From the NCBI GenBank assembly GCA_031430435.1, contig JANPBM010000080.1, forward strand, positions 1 through 64,000: a stretch of DNA of 64,000 nucleotides. The letters run 5' to 3'. Of this stretch, positions 56,084 to 64,000 are shown one piece after another (position 1 is the first letter of the stretch; each line of letters opens with the position of its first letter). The notes beneath the pieces are model-generated. The model saw nothing but the letters and a program-made list of their open reading frames with translations, was not told the origin of the DNA and did no database searches. Origin of the DNA: JANNVK01 sp031430435. Lineage in GTDB: Bacteria; Acidobacteriota; Blastocatellia; Pyrinomonadales; Pyrinomonadaceae. A program made the translations under genes and the position numbers.

Positions 56084-56572
56084 ATGAAACGCGCAATTTA
56101 TCCCGGTTCCTTCGATCCGATTACAAACGGTCATCTCGACATTATCGAACGCGGTTCAACGCTTTTCGACGAACTGATTATCGGCGTTTTGAATAATCCC
56201 GACAAAGTTTCGATGTTCGATATTGCGACACGCAAAAAGTTGATAGAAGATTCGTTACCTGAATCGAAAACGTGTAAATTTATTGTCGAAGATTTCAGCG
56301 GTTTGCTGATTGATTATGCAAATAAATCGAGTGTTTACAACATCTTGCGCGGTTTGCGGACAATCGCGGATTACGAATACGAGCTGCAAATGTCGCTGAT
56401 GAACAAACGACTCGAACCAAAAATCGAAACAATTTTTCTGGTTGCAAACCCGACTGTTTCTTATATTTCTTCGAGTTTGATAAAACAAATTTATAAACTT
56501 GGTGGAAAGATTGAAGGACTTGTGCCAAAATCAGTATTTGAAAAATTAAGAATTAAGAATTACAGGAATTAA
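56084..56572 (+). CDS. coaD: Phosphopantetheine adenylyltransferase
   Basis: The 162-residue protein has YPGSFDPITNGHLDII at the N-terminus (TxGH nucleotidyltransferase motif), RGLRTIADYEYE and ISSSLIK near the C-terminus, the full CoaD set. It converts phosphopantetheine and ATP to dephospho-CoA, the fourth step of CoA synthesis. Length is normal. The gene ends in a short intergenic inverted repeat (56575-56655). Confidence 0.96.
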   Translation: MKRAIYPGSFDPITNGHLDIIERGSTLFDELIIGVLNNPDKVSMFDIATRKKLIEDSLPESKTCKFIVEDFSGLLIDYANKSSVYNILRGLRTIADYEYELQMSLMNKRLEPKIETIFLVANPTVSYISSSLIKQIYKLGGKIEGLVPKSVFEKLRIKNYRN

Positions 56573-56574
56573 GA

Positions 56575-56655
56575 GGATGAAAACAGGATAAGAAAAAGAC
56601 AAAAAATAACCATACTTTATCAATTTTTTTCTTTGGTTTTATCCTGTTTTTATCC
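56575..56655. repeat. Dispersed intergenic repeat with inverted arms
   Basis: GGATGAAAACAGGATA (56575-56590) and TATCCTGTTTTTATCC (56640-56655) are near-perfect inverted copies, and TTCATCCCTGTAAA follows. Relatives lie near 2650-2680 and 32060-32092. It may serve as a terminator after coaD. Confidence 0.65.
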
Positions 56656-56682
56656 TTTTCATCCCTGTAAAATAGTGTATTT

Positions 56683-57846
56683 ATGACTTTTACAGTTTCT
56701 AAACATATCCAAAAAATGTCGCCGTCGTCAACCATCGCGGCGATGCAAAAGGCTCAGGCGTTAAAGGCTCAGGGCAAAGATGTGATTGATTTGAGCGTCG
56801 GCGAACCGGATTTCGATACGCCGCAGTTTATCAAAAACGCGCTTTGGGAATCGGTGCAACGCGGCGAGACGAAATATACCGCGACCGCCGGCGTAAAGCC
56901 TTTGCAGTCCGCAATTATAAGTTTTTACGAACGTAATTTCGGCGTTTCGTATTCGCCGAGTCAAATAATGGCGACTTCGGGCGGAAAGCAAGCGTTATTC
57001 AACGCGATTTTGTCGGCTGTCGGCGAAGGTGACGATGTCTTGATTTCTGCTCCGTATTGGGTTTCGTTTCCCGAAATGGTCAACTGCGCGGGAGCGAATA
57101 ATGTCTTTATCGACACCGAAGAAACCGATTTTATTTTGACGGCGGAACAAGTAAAACGGGCGATTACGCCGAACACAAAGTTATTGATTCTAAATTCGCC
57201 GTCGAATCCGAGTGGTCGAGTAATTCCGGCGGACGAGTTTCGTAAAATCGTCGAAGTTTGCGCGGAAAAAGGAATTTATGTAATTTCTGACGAATGTTAT
57301 TTGTTATTCGTTTATCCGCCGAACGAGGTTTTTTCGGTTGCGAGTCTGCCGAAAGAATTAAGCGAATTTGTTTGTATATGCGGATCATTTTCAAAAACTT
57401 ACGCGATGACAGGCTGGCGTGTCGGCTATACGATCGCCCCTGAAAGTTGGACAAAACCGATGTTGAAACTGCAAAGTCATTCAACTTCGCATCCGGCTTC
57501 GTTCGCCCAATATGCGTGTGCGGTCGCGTTGGATGACGTAGAAAATTCAAGAAGTTCGGTCAAAGAAATGTTGGCGGAATACGAAAAGAGACGCAATTAT
57601 TTTGTTCCTGCGTTAAATGACTTAGGTTTGAAATGTTCGATGCCCGAAGGTGCGTTTTATGCGTTTCCGAATGTGCGGGAATTTGCCGTAACTTCGGGCG
57701 AATTTGCCGACAGATTATTGAACGAAACTTATTGTGTAACAACCAACGGAGCAGGTTTCGGAAGCGAAGGTTTTATCCGCATTTCGTATGCAACATCAAT
57801 GGAAAGATTGCAGGAATCAATCGAACGAATCAAAAAAATAGTTTAG
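56683..57846 (+). CDS. Class I/II aminotransferase, aspartate-aminotransferase-like
   Basis: The 387-residue protein has SVGEPDFDTPQF near the N-terminus, YTATAGVKPL, NSPSNPSG, DECYL and SFSKTYAMTGWRVGY with the PLP lysine near 239. These match subgroup I-gamma aspartate aminotransferases (AspB type). Cytosolic; transfers amino groups between aspartate or related amino acids and 2-oxo acids. Exact substrate not decided. No obvious operon partner. Confidence 0.92.
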   Translation: MTFTVSKHIQKMSPSSTIAAMQKAQALKAQGKDVIDLSVGEPDFDTPQFIKNALWESVQRGETKYTATAGVKPLQSAIISFYERNFGVSYSPSQIMATSGGKQALFNAILSAVGEGDDVLISAPYWVSFPEMVNCAGANNVFIDTEETDFILTAEQVKRAITPNTKLLILNSPSNPSGRVIPADEFRKIVEVCAEKGIYVISDECYLLFVYPPNEVFSVASLPKELSEFVCICGSFSKTYAMTGWRVGYTIAPESWTKPMLKLQSHSTSHPASFAQYACAVALDDVENSRSSVKEMLAEYEKRRNYFVPALNDLGLKCSMPEGAFYAFPNVREFAVTSGEFADRLLNETYCVTTNGAGFGSEGFIRISYATSMERLQESIERIKKIV

Positions 57847-57900
57847 CGGATTTTCTCAAACTCGCTAAACTATTTACATCATGACCGACGAAACAACTTT

Positions 57901-59334
57901 TTAATATAACGTAAATCTGTATTCCACAGTTTTTGAAACCGTTCCGGCACCTGGCACAAACTTGATATTTCTGGCTGCCGAGATTGCTTGTTCGGTTAAT
58001 CCGTAAGGCAAACCGCTCACAACCGAAATTCCGCCGATTTGTCCCGAAGCTAAAAATGTAACTTTCAAACGAACAACGCCGTTGACGTTATTTTGCCGAC
58101 CTGCATCGGAATAATTCGCTCGCGGTTGCGAAGTGATTTTGAAGGTATTTGCCGCCACAACTTTCGGTTCGGGGGTCGAAACAGGTCTTGGTGTCGGAGT
58201 CGGCACTTTTCTTGTCGGCGGCGGTTCGCCATCGCCGTTACCTGTTCCGTCGCCGTTACCGTTTCCGTTTCCGTCGCCGCTTCCCGAACCTTTACCGTTT
58301 CCGCGTCCTGTCCCTTCGCCCCGTCCTTGTCCCGTCCCGTTTCCGCTTCCTTGCCCGCCGCCGCTGCCGGGTCCGTCGGAAATTGCAGTTCCGCCTTTCG
58401 GGTCGCCGTAACGTTGATTCGGGTCAATTACAGTTTTTTGATTTCCTTGCGTGCCTACTCTTTGCGTCAAAGCGGGATCTGTAACTCTGTCCATTTTTGA
58501 TGACGGCGAAAGTTCGGGTTTATCCATTTGACGAGCTAATTGTCCTTGTGATGTCGGCTCTTTTTCATTTTTACCGCCGCCGCCGCCGCCGCCGCCTTTT
58601 TCAAGTATTTTTTTCTCGATAACCTGTTTTTCTTTTTCAAATGGATCGTCGTCAGGCGGGGTAACATACGAAAAAATTTGGTCGTCAAGCGAATCGACGC
58701 TCAAACTTTTGGCAAACAAAGAATAAACCCAGCTTCCGCTTAGTAAAATGAAGACAAAAGCCAGCGAACCGAACAAAAGCATCGAGCGACTGCCTCGATT
58801 TTTGTCTTCGACAAACGTCGGGCGATACTCGTATTCGCCGACGGTTCGATACTGCACGGATTGTAATTCGTTGTCCGAAAAATCATCGTCGATAAACTCT
58901 TTTGTTTCGGCTTGATTAAAAATCGGCGTAAAACCGCTGATTGTAATCGTTTTTTCCGGCACAATCGGAGCAACTGTTTCTGTCGGTATTTCGGTAAAAT
59001 CGATGATTGGTTTCTCAAAATCTTTATTAAAAACGGTTGTCGGCACGATTGTTTCGGCAACGAGTTGAGTCGTAACAATTTCATCTTCAGCGTGGACAAT
59101 CGGTTCGGGAACGGCGAAAAGCGGTTCGGTAAAAGTCGATTTACCGGCACTTTCAGCCTTGGCGACCGAAGCGCTTTGCGTCAAATTTGTCGTTTGCCGA
59201 ATATTTTCACTTGTCTTTGTCTGCACCGGATTCATCTCAAATGCCGTCAAACCGCTTCCGCAATTTGGACAAAATGTAAATTTTTCCGCAAAACCTTCTT
59301 CACAAGCGTTACAATACTTAACTATTTTTCCCAT
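57901..59334 (-). CDS. TonB-like protein with N-terminal zinc ribbon and Gly-rich linker
   Basis: The 477-residue protein has a cytosolic zinc ribbon (CNACEEGF ... CPNCGSGL near residues 8-27), a long Thr/Pro-rich region, one membrane helix (SMLLFGSLAFVFILLSGSWVYSLF near 183), a poly-Gly run and a Gly/Asn/Ser-rich linker, and a C-terminal TonB domain (NGVVRLKVTFLASGQIGGISVVSGLPYGL in outline, ending YRFTLY). Domain order is that of a TonB protein whose cytosolic end carries an added zinc ribbon. It may energise Oar-type receptors such as the one at 16107. Confidence 0.85.
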   Translation of the reverse strand: MGKIVKYCNACEEGFAEKFTFCPNCGSGLTAFEMNPVQTKTSENIRQTTNLTQSASVAKAESAGKSTFTEPLFAVPEPIVHAEDEIVTTQLVAETIVPTTVFNKDFEKPIIDFTEIPTETVAPIVPEKTITISGFTPIFNQAETKEFIDDDFSDNELQSVQYRTVGEYEYRPTFVEDKNRGSRSMLLFGSLAFVFILLSGSWVYSLFAKSLSVDSLDDQIFSYVTPPDDDPFEKEKQVIEKKILEKGGGGGGGGKNEKEPTSQGQLARQMDKPELSPSSKMDRVTDPALTQRVGTQGNQKTVIDPNQRYGDPKGGTAISDGPGSGGGQGSGNGTGQGRGEGTGRGNGKGSGSGDGNGNGNGDGTGNGDGEPPPTRKVPTPTPRPVSTPEPKVVAANTFKITSQPRANYSDAGRQNNVNGVVRLKVTFLASGQIGGISVVSGLPYGLTEQAISAARNIKFVPGAGTVSKTVEYRFTLY

Positions 59335-59514
59335 CTTTTTAGCCTCACAATCAAATTATAACCCGATTTTTTCTAATGTTAAATCGTCTTTGTTTAATTT
59401 AACAAAAAGTATGATGCGCGCAAATTAAAAATCGTTGCTTTCAGCCATCCAAAAGTTTGCGTTTGACATCCAACTACTGTTAAATGTTCAATGATAGATG
59501 AAATGATGAATTTT

Positions 59515-60780
59515 ATGAAAATTTTCAAAAACACCGCAATTTTAATTATTTTGATTTTTGCAGGCGTGAGTTTTGCGTTTGCGCAACTAAGCGAACCTCG
59601 TCAAGATAAACTGCTAAACGGTTTGAAACTGTTAGTTTGGACAAATCCGAAAGACGAAAAAGTTTCATTCAAACTTCGTATTCACGGCGGTTCGGCGTTT
59701 GACCCGAAAAACAAAGTCGGGGTCATGGCTTTGCTTGCCGATATTTTGTTTCCGACCGAGCAAACCAAAGATTATTTTGAACAGGAATTGGAAGGAAGTT
59801 TTGTCGTTACAAGCACTTACGACTATATTCAAATTGACGCGAGCGGAAAATCCGAAGCGTTTTTGTCAATGCTCGAAACGCTTTCATCGGCACTTTCAAA
59901 CCCGCAAATTACCGAAGACAATTTTGTAAAAATTCGCGGTGAAAGAGTCGAAAAAATAAAAGAGTTGCTGAAAAATCCGAAATATATTGCCGATAAAGCC
60001 GTTGCCAAACAACTGCTCAACGAATATCCGTACGGGCGACCGCAAGAAGGAACGCTTGAATCTCTGACGAAAATCGACAGATTCGACTTGGTTTTTGCCA
60101 AAGAAAGATTCTTGACTTCGGATAACGCCACGCTGACAATTACGGGAAACGTCAAATTTAACTTGGCTTTGAAAGCGAGTAAACAATTTTTCGGCGGCTG
60201 GAAAAAAGCCGATAAACTTGTGCCCGCAACGTTTGCTTCGCCAAATGAACCAAATACCGAAAAACTGATAATCAATTCGGATTCGGTCGAAAAAACGGAA
60301 GTTCGTTACGCTTTACGCGGAGTCGCGCGAAGCGACAAGGATTATTTTGCCGTAAAATTTTTGTTTGATATTTTGAACAGCCGCGAAGTTGTTTCAAAAG
60401 AAAACGGCAGTGATTTTTTTATTCGTTACGAGCGAAATTTGCTGCCGAGTGTAATCATTACGGGTGTTTCAAATTTATCGGACGAAATTTTGTCGAAAAA
60501 CTCAAGCGTAAAAACTGCGAAAGAATTATTTGAAAATAAACTTTTCGGCGAAATAACGGTGGCGGAATTTGAAAAGTCAAGAGCAAAAATTTCAGCCGAA
60601 ATCGAGAAAAAATCAACGCAGGAAAAATGGCTCGATGTTGAAACTTTCAAACTTGTTTCAGTCAAAGACGAAATTCAAAAGTTGAACGCGGTTACTTTTC
60701 CCGATGTTCAACGAGTTGCCGACAAATTGTCGAAACAGCCTTTTGTTACCGTGGTTTTGACAAAACAGGCGGTTCAATAA
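59515..60780 (+). CDS. M16 peptidase-like protein lacking the zinc motif, secreted
   Basis: From the ATG at 59515 the 421-residue protein has a signal peptide (ending SFAFAQ near residue 23). The fold is that of M16 (insulinase) proteins: LNGLKLLVWTNPKDEKVSFKLRIHGGSAFD, LTKIDRFDLVFAKERFLTSDNATLTITGN and FDILNSREV. Where active family members have HxxEH, this one reads LLADILF, so it should not bind zinc. In several bacteria an inactive M16 protein partners an active one; no second M16 gene is adjacent. The start could also be 59491. Confidence 0.8.
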   Translation: MKIFKNTAILIILIFAGVSFAFAQLSEPRQDKLLNGLKLLVWTNPKDEKVSFKLRIHGGSAFDPKNKVGVMALLADILFPTEQTKDYFEQELEGSFVVTSTYDYIQIDASGKSEAFLSMLETLSSALSNPQITEDNFVKIRGERVEKIKELLKNPKYIADKAVAKQLLNEYPYGRPQEGTLESLTKIDRFDLVFAKERFLTSDNATLTITGNVKFNLALKASKQFFGGWKKADKLVPATFASPNEPNTEKLIINSDSVEKTEVRYALRGVARSDKDYFAVKFLFDILNSREVVSKENGSDFFIRYERNLLPSVIITGVSNLSDEILSKNSSVKTAKELFENKLFGEITVAEFEKSRAKISAEIEKKSTQEKWLDVETFKLVSVKDEIQKLNAVTFPDVQRVADKLSKQPFVTVVLTKQAVQ

Positions 60781-60785
60781 TTGAA

Positions 60786-61664
60786 ATGTTGCAAGAAAAA
60801 TACATCAATCCGTTTACCGATTTCGGCTTCAAAAAATTGTTTGGCGAAGAACCCAACAAAGATTTGTTGATAAATTTTCTCAACCAATTTTTGCCCGAAG
60901 TTCACCAAATAAAAGAGTTAAGCTATGCCAAAAACGAACGATTAACCGAATCGGTGTTTGAACGCCGTTCGATTTTCGATGTTTACTGCATCGGCGAAAA
61001 CGGCGAACGATTTGTGGTCGAAGTCCAAAAAGCCAAGCAAAATTTCTTCAAAGACCGCAGCGTTTATTACTCGACATTTCCGATTCAAGAACAAGCCTTA
61101 AAAGGCGATTGGGATTACAAACTCGCACCTGTTTATATGGTCGGAATTTTAGATTTTGTGTTTCCCGAAGACCGCGATAATCCCGACGTAATCCACAAAG
61201 TTCAGTTGAAAAACCGGAAAAATCAAGTATTTTACGATAAATTGATGTATATTTATCTGACAATGCCGAACTTCAAAAAGACTGAAACCGAACTTGAAAC
61301 AATGCAGGATAAATGGCTTTACGTTTTTCGGCACTTGCCCGATTTGGAAAAAAAACCGAAGAAATTTCAAGAAAAAGTCTTCAGCAAACTATTCAACGTC
61401 GCGGCATTGGCAAAACTGAACCGCGAAGAGCGCGACAAATACGAAGCAGGTTTGAAAAGCTATCGTGATGCTTACGCAATCCGAAAAACAGGCGAAGACG
61501 AAGCGAGAACGCAAGGTTTTGACAAAGGAGTCGAACAAGGAATCGAACAAGGAATCGAACAAGGAAAACTAGCAATAGCCCGAAACTTGAAAATGTTAAG
61601 TTTTCCGATTGCGGGTATTGCTCAGGCGACAGGTTTAACTGTCGAAGAAATTAACAAACTATAA
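60786..61664 (+). CDS. Rpn-like PD-(D/E)XK nuclease / transposase-family protein
   Basis: The 292-residue protein begins NPFTDFGFKKLFGEEPNKDLLINFLNQ, then SIFDVYCIGENGERFVVEVQ (Asp and Glu of the nuclease core, with Gln in place of Lys), as in the Rpn/PDDEXK_2 family. A short tetrapeptide repeat EQGI (GVEQGIEQGIEQGK) separates it from a C-terminal helical motif IAGIAQATGLTVEEI. Such proteins promote recombination or act in phage defence; they also spread as repetitive genes. It lies 5 bp after the M16 gene. Confidence 0.85.
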   Translation: MLQEKYINPFTDFGFKKLFGEEPNKDLLINFLNQFLPEVHQIKELSYAKNERLTESVFERRSIFDVYCIGENGERFVVEVQKAKQNFFKDRSVYYSTFPIQEQALKGDWDYKLAPVYMVGILDFVFPEDRDNPDVIHKVQLKNRKNQVFYDKLMYIYLTMPNFKKTETELETMQDKWLYVFRHLPDLEKKPKKFQEKVFSKLFNVAALAKLNREERDKYEAGLKSYRDAYAIRKTGEDEARTQGFDKGVEQGIEQGIEQGKLAIARNLKMLSFPIAGIAQATGLTVEEINKL

Positions 61665-61666
61665 AA

Positions 61667-62389
61667 ATGCCAAACGAAAGAACTTCGGGCGAACTCGAAC
61701 ACGCCAAAGCCGTCAACCAAATGTTTTCGGGAATCGCCAAAAGATACGATTTCCTTAATCACTTTTTGTCGTTAAATATAGATAAACGCTGGCGAAGATT
61801 AGTTTCAAGCAAACTCGCCGATATTTTGCAGAATGAGAATGCGTTGATTTTGGACGTTGCGTGCGGAACGGGCGATTTGTCGGTTGAACTGCAACAAAAA
61901 GGGAAGGCGAAGGTGATCGGTACAGATTTTTGCCGTCCGATGCTGGCGGTTGCGGCAGAAAAAAATCCGAAAAAAAATCTGACAATTCCGTATTTGGAAG
62001 GCGACGGAATGAATCTTTCTTTTGCGGACAATACTTTCGACGCGGTAACAATCGCTTTCGGGTTGCGGAATTTTTCTAATTGGCGCGAAGGTTTAATCGA
62101 GCTTCACCGCATCACGAAACAAGGCGGAAAACTTGCCGTGTTGGAGTTTTCAACGCCGATTGTGCCGGGTTTTAAGCAAGCCTTTAATTTTTATTTTTCC
62201 AATGTGTTGCCGCGAATCGGCGGTGCGGTCAGTTCAAGAAGCGCTTATGAATATCTGCCGAATTCCGTCAAAAAATTTCCGGATCAAATTGAATTAGCCG
62301 AAATGTTTCGCGAAGTCGGCTTTGAAAACGTCGAATATAAAAACTTGACCGGCGGAATCGCGGCGTTGCATATCGGCACAAAACTTTAA
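61667..62389 (+). CDS. ubiE: Demethylmenaquinone/ubiquinone methyltransferase
   Basis: The 240-residue protein has the UbiE/MenG motifs: MFSGIAKRYDFLNHFLSLNIDKRWR, DVACGTGDLS (SAM motif I), IAFGLRNFSNWREGL and EFSTPIVPGFKQAF. It methylates demethylmenaquinone (or the ubiquinone precursor) in respiratory quinone synthesis. In an acidobacterium menaquinone is the expected product. The ATG follows the Rpn-like stop by 2 bp. Confidence 0.95.
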   Translation: MPNERTSGELEHAKAVNQMFSGIAKRYDFLNHFLSLNIDKRWRRLVSSKLADILQNENALILDVACGTGDLSVELQQKGKAKVIGTDFCRPMLAVAAEKNPKKNLTIPYLEGDGMNLSFADNTFDAVTIAFGLRNFSNWREGLIELHRITKQGGKLAVLEFSTPIVPGFKQAFNFYFSNVLPRIGGAVSSRSAYEYLPNSVKKFPDQIELAEMFREVGFENVEYKNLTGGIAALHIGTKL

Positions 62390-62437
62390 GAGTTTGTAAA
62401 ATTCGCGTTATCGGCTTAAAATCAAAGTAACTTTACT

Positions 62438-63451
62438 ATGAAAAATTTACCGTTGCCGAGATTAGACGAAGCTAACGAGTTTCGTGAAAAACTTTTGCGG
62501 TTTTGCCGTTTGCAAAAAGGCGAAGTTTGGAGCGATGAAAGCGGCAAATTTCGCGTCGGTTGTTTGGATGTTACTGAAAACCAAGACGTTACAGCTTTGA
62601 TGAACGGAGAAAAAGCAATACTTTCAATTCAAGACCCGCCGTATAATTTTATTGCTTTTCAAGAATCGCAAGTTTCTGAGTTTATTGATTGGTGCAAAAT
62701 TTGGACTGAAAATATTGATTCGGTTTTAGCCGAAAATGCTTCGTTTTACGTTTGGCTTGGTGCTGATCAAAGAAACGGTTTTCAGCCTTTGCCCGATTTT
62801 ATGCTGATGATGCGCGGCACAAAATTCAAAACACGCTCATTTATCACAATGCGAAATCAACGCGGTTTCGGAACGCAAAAAAATTGGATGTCGGTTCGCC
62901 AAGAACTGCTTTATTACACAAAAGGCAATCCGCTTTTTAATGTTGAAGCCGAATATACCGACATTCCGAAAATTCTTCGCGGTTATTATAAAGAAGTTAA
63001 AGGTCAAACTATCGATAATTTTGAACGCGGCAAGTCCGAAAACATTCGGGCGGGAAATGTTTGGGTTGATATTCAGCAAGTTTTTTATCGAATGGACGAA
63101 AATGTGAACGGTTGTTTTGCCCAAAAACCTTTGAAATGTATCGAGCGAATTATTCAAGCAGGTTCAAACGAAAATGATTTGGTGATTGACTTTTTTTCGC
63201 ACTCGGCAACAACCGCAATCGCGGCGGCAAAGAATAAACGCCGATGTTTTACAATGGACATTGACCCGCTTTTTTGCGAAATTTCAATCAGGCGAATCGA
63301 GCGATTTTTGGCAACAGGATTACTTGGTTGGCAAAACAGCAATCCGTTTGAAAAAGAATTGGGTGATGATTTTTTGAAGGAAGATGAAGACTTATTTCAA
63401 ACATATTTGCCGATAAAGCAAAACTATTTGACTCAAAGAGCCTTGTTTTAG
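62438..63451 (+). CDS. Site-specific DNA methyltransferase of a restriction-modification pair
   Basis: The 337-residue protein has DPPY at residues 66-69 (motif IV), WLGADQRNGFQP, and a C-terminal SAM-binding region VIDFFSHSATTAIAAAKNKRRCFTMDID (outline; motif I modified from the usual FxGxGT). Motif IV before I is the beta-class N4-cytosine/N6-adenine pattern. The next gene, 2 bp downstream, carries an ExK nuclease motif, so the pair is probably a type II restriction-modification system. Recognition sequence unknown. Confidence 0.88.
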   Translation: MKNLPLPRLDEANEFREKLLRFCRLQKGEVWSDESGKFRVGCLDVTENQDVTALMNGEKAILSIQDPPYNFIAFQESQVSEFIDWCKIWTENIDSVLAENASFYVWLGADQRNGFQPLPDFMLMMRGTKFKTRSFITMRNQRGFGTQKNWMSVRQELLYYTKGNPLFNVEAEYTDIPKILRGYYKEVKGQTIDNFERGKSENIRAGNVWVDIQQVFYRMDENVNGCFAQKPLKCIERIIQAGSNENDLVIDFFSHSATTAIAAAKNKRRCFTMDIDPLFCEISIRRIERFLATGLLGWQNSNPFEKELGDDFLKEDEDLFQTYLPIKQNYLTQRALF

Positions 63452-63453
63452 TT

Positions 63454-64000
63454 ATGAAATTACTTAGAGAAAAAATAGAAGAATTGTTGAAAAAAACAAG
63501 TTTAACAAAAGATATTAAAAATTTTTGCAAAGATAAAACTCACGCATTACCTTTCAATTATTGCGAGTGTATTATTTCACATTTGCTGACAGAGAAAGTT
63601 ATTTCAATTCAAGAATACAAAACAATTTTAGATGAATATGATAAACGTAATCCTTATTTATTTCTTTTCGAGAAATTCGGGGTTGCTCTTGAAAATTGGA
63701 TATTGGACGAAATTTTAATGAAGAAAATTCCTTCGATTCAAAAACCGGATAAAAGTCTTGATGCCGGTTATAAAAAGCGAAAGTATGATTTGTTTCTGGA
63801 ACCAAACATAAAAATTGAAGTGAAAACCTCACGAGCAGTAAAACACCGAAGTAAATTGCCTTTATATGAAAAAGCATTATCTTTAACATCATCCGAAAAT
63901 TTCGATATGAATTTTCAACAACTAAAGCCTGATTTTTGCGATGTTTTTTTGTTTGCCTTAATTTGGCGTGATGAAATACAGTTTTTAGTTTTAAGCTCGT
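63454..64000 (+). CDS. Putative type II restriction endonuclease, cut by the window end
   Basis: The frame opens at the ATG at 63454 and remains open to 64000 (182 codons), so the gene is partial. It has YDLFLEPNIKIEVKTSRA with Asp112, Glu122 and Lys124 in the D...ExK arrangement of PD-(D/E)XK nucleases. The gene follows the methyltransferase immediately. The N-terminal part is helical and charged. I name it an endonuclease from the motif and the neighbourhood; no family is recognised. Confidence 0.72.
   Translation, partial: MKLLREKIEELLKKTSLTKDIKNFCKDKTHALPFNYCECIISHLLTEKVISIQEYKTILDEYDKRNPYLFLFEKFGVALENWILDEILMKKIPSIQKPDKSLDAGYKKRKYDLFLEPNIKIEVKTSRAVKHRSKLPLYEKALSLTSSENFDMNFQQLKPDFCDVFLFALIWRDEIQFLVLSS

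Overview
The window is AT-rich bacterial chromosome carrying one complete integrated phage-like element. The host is most likely an acidobacterium, perhaps of the Blastocatellia/Pyrinomonadaceae type. This is inferred from an Oar-like TonB-dependent receptor with an N-terminal carboxypeptidase-regulatory domain, a CHRD plus FG-GAP secreted protein, an ElbD-like multidomain ether-lipid protein, two candidate sigma-54 promoters and many short dispersed intergenic repeats. No rRNA is present to confirm it. The only RNA gene I recognise is tRNA-Leu(TAA).

Layout. 1-21280 is host DNA: a 21-bp tandem array at the left edge, an esterase, SuhB, a small MITE with target duplication, a MauE-TlpA-TlpA fusion, Der, several small membrane or secreted proteins, an SDR oxidoreductase, a class II cyclic-nucleotide phosphodiesterase-like protein, a membrane DnaJ protein, ExbD, an EamA transporter, a frameshifted CHRD/FG-GAP protein, a large TonB receptor, a secreted methyltransferase-like protein and MoaB. 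21317-38639 is a 17.3-kb element in the 3' end of tRNA-Leu, bounded by a 15-bp duplication. 38797-64000 is host DNA again: NfeD, TrmL, a cystathionine synthase/lyase, a PP2C phosphatase, PspA, the 1469-residue ElbD-like protein, a duplicated PD-(D/E)XK pair, a LarA-like protein, an IS200/RAYT-type transposase beside a cluster of REP-like hairpins, a HAD phosphatase, a TatT-like lipoprotein, CoaD, an aminotransferase, a zinc-ribbon TonB protein, an M16-like protein without its zinc site, an Rpn-like nuclease, UbiE/MenG, and at the right edge a restriction-modification pair whose endonuclease runs off the window.

The element. Integrase lies next to attL. A divergent control region separates a translationally coupled RHH protein and LexA/UmuD-like S24 protein (leftward) from a small second RHH protein heading the early operon (rightward: ASCH, replication-type protein, DUF1064, a C5 and an N6 DNA methyltransferase, DUF4326). 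A bidirectional terminator at about 29350 separates this from a leftward late operon (lysis-like genes, TerS, TerL, SNase, portal, scaffold, capsid). I see capsid and packaging genes but no tail genes, which recalls capsid-forming satellites (cfPICI). GGTAT boxes repeated at an exact 11-bp pitch sit in the repressor control region and over two further promoters, those of an A-depleted SLOG-like gene and a SWIM zinc-finger gene. This suggests one regulon across the element.

Limits: all functional calls come from reading motifs by eye. No database search, folding or composition program was run.
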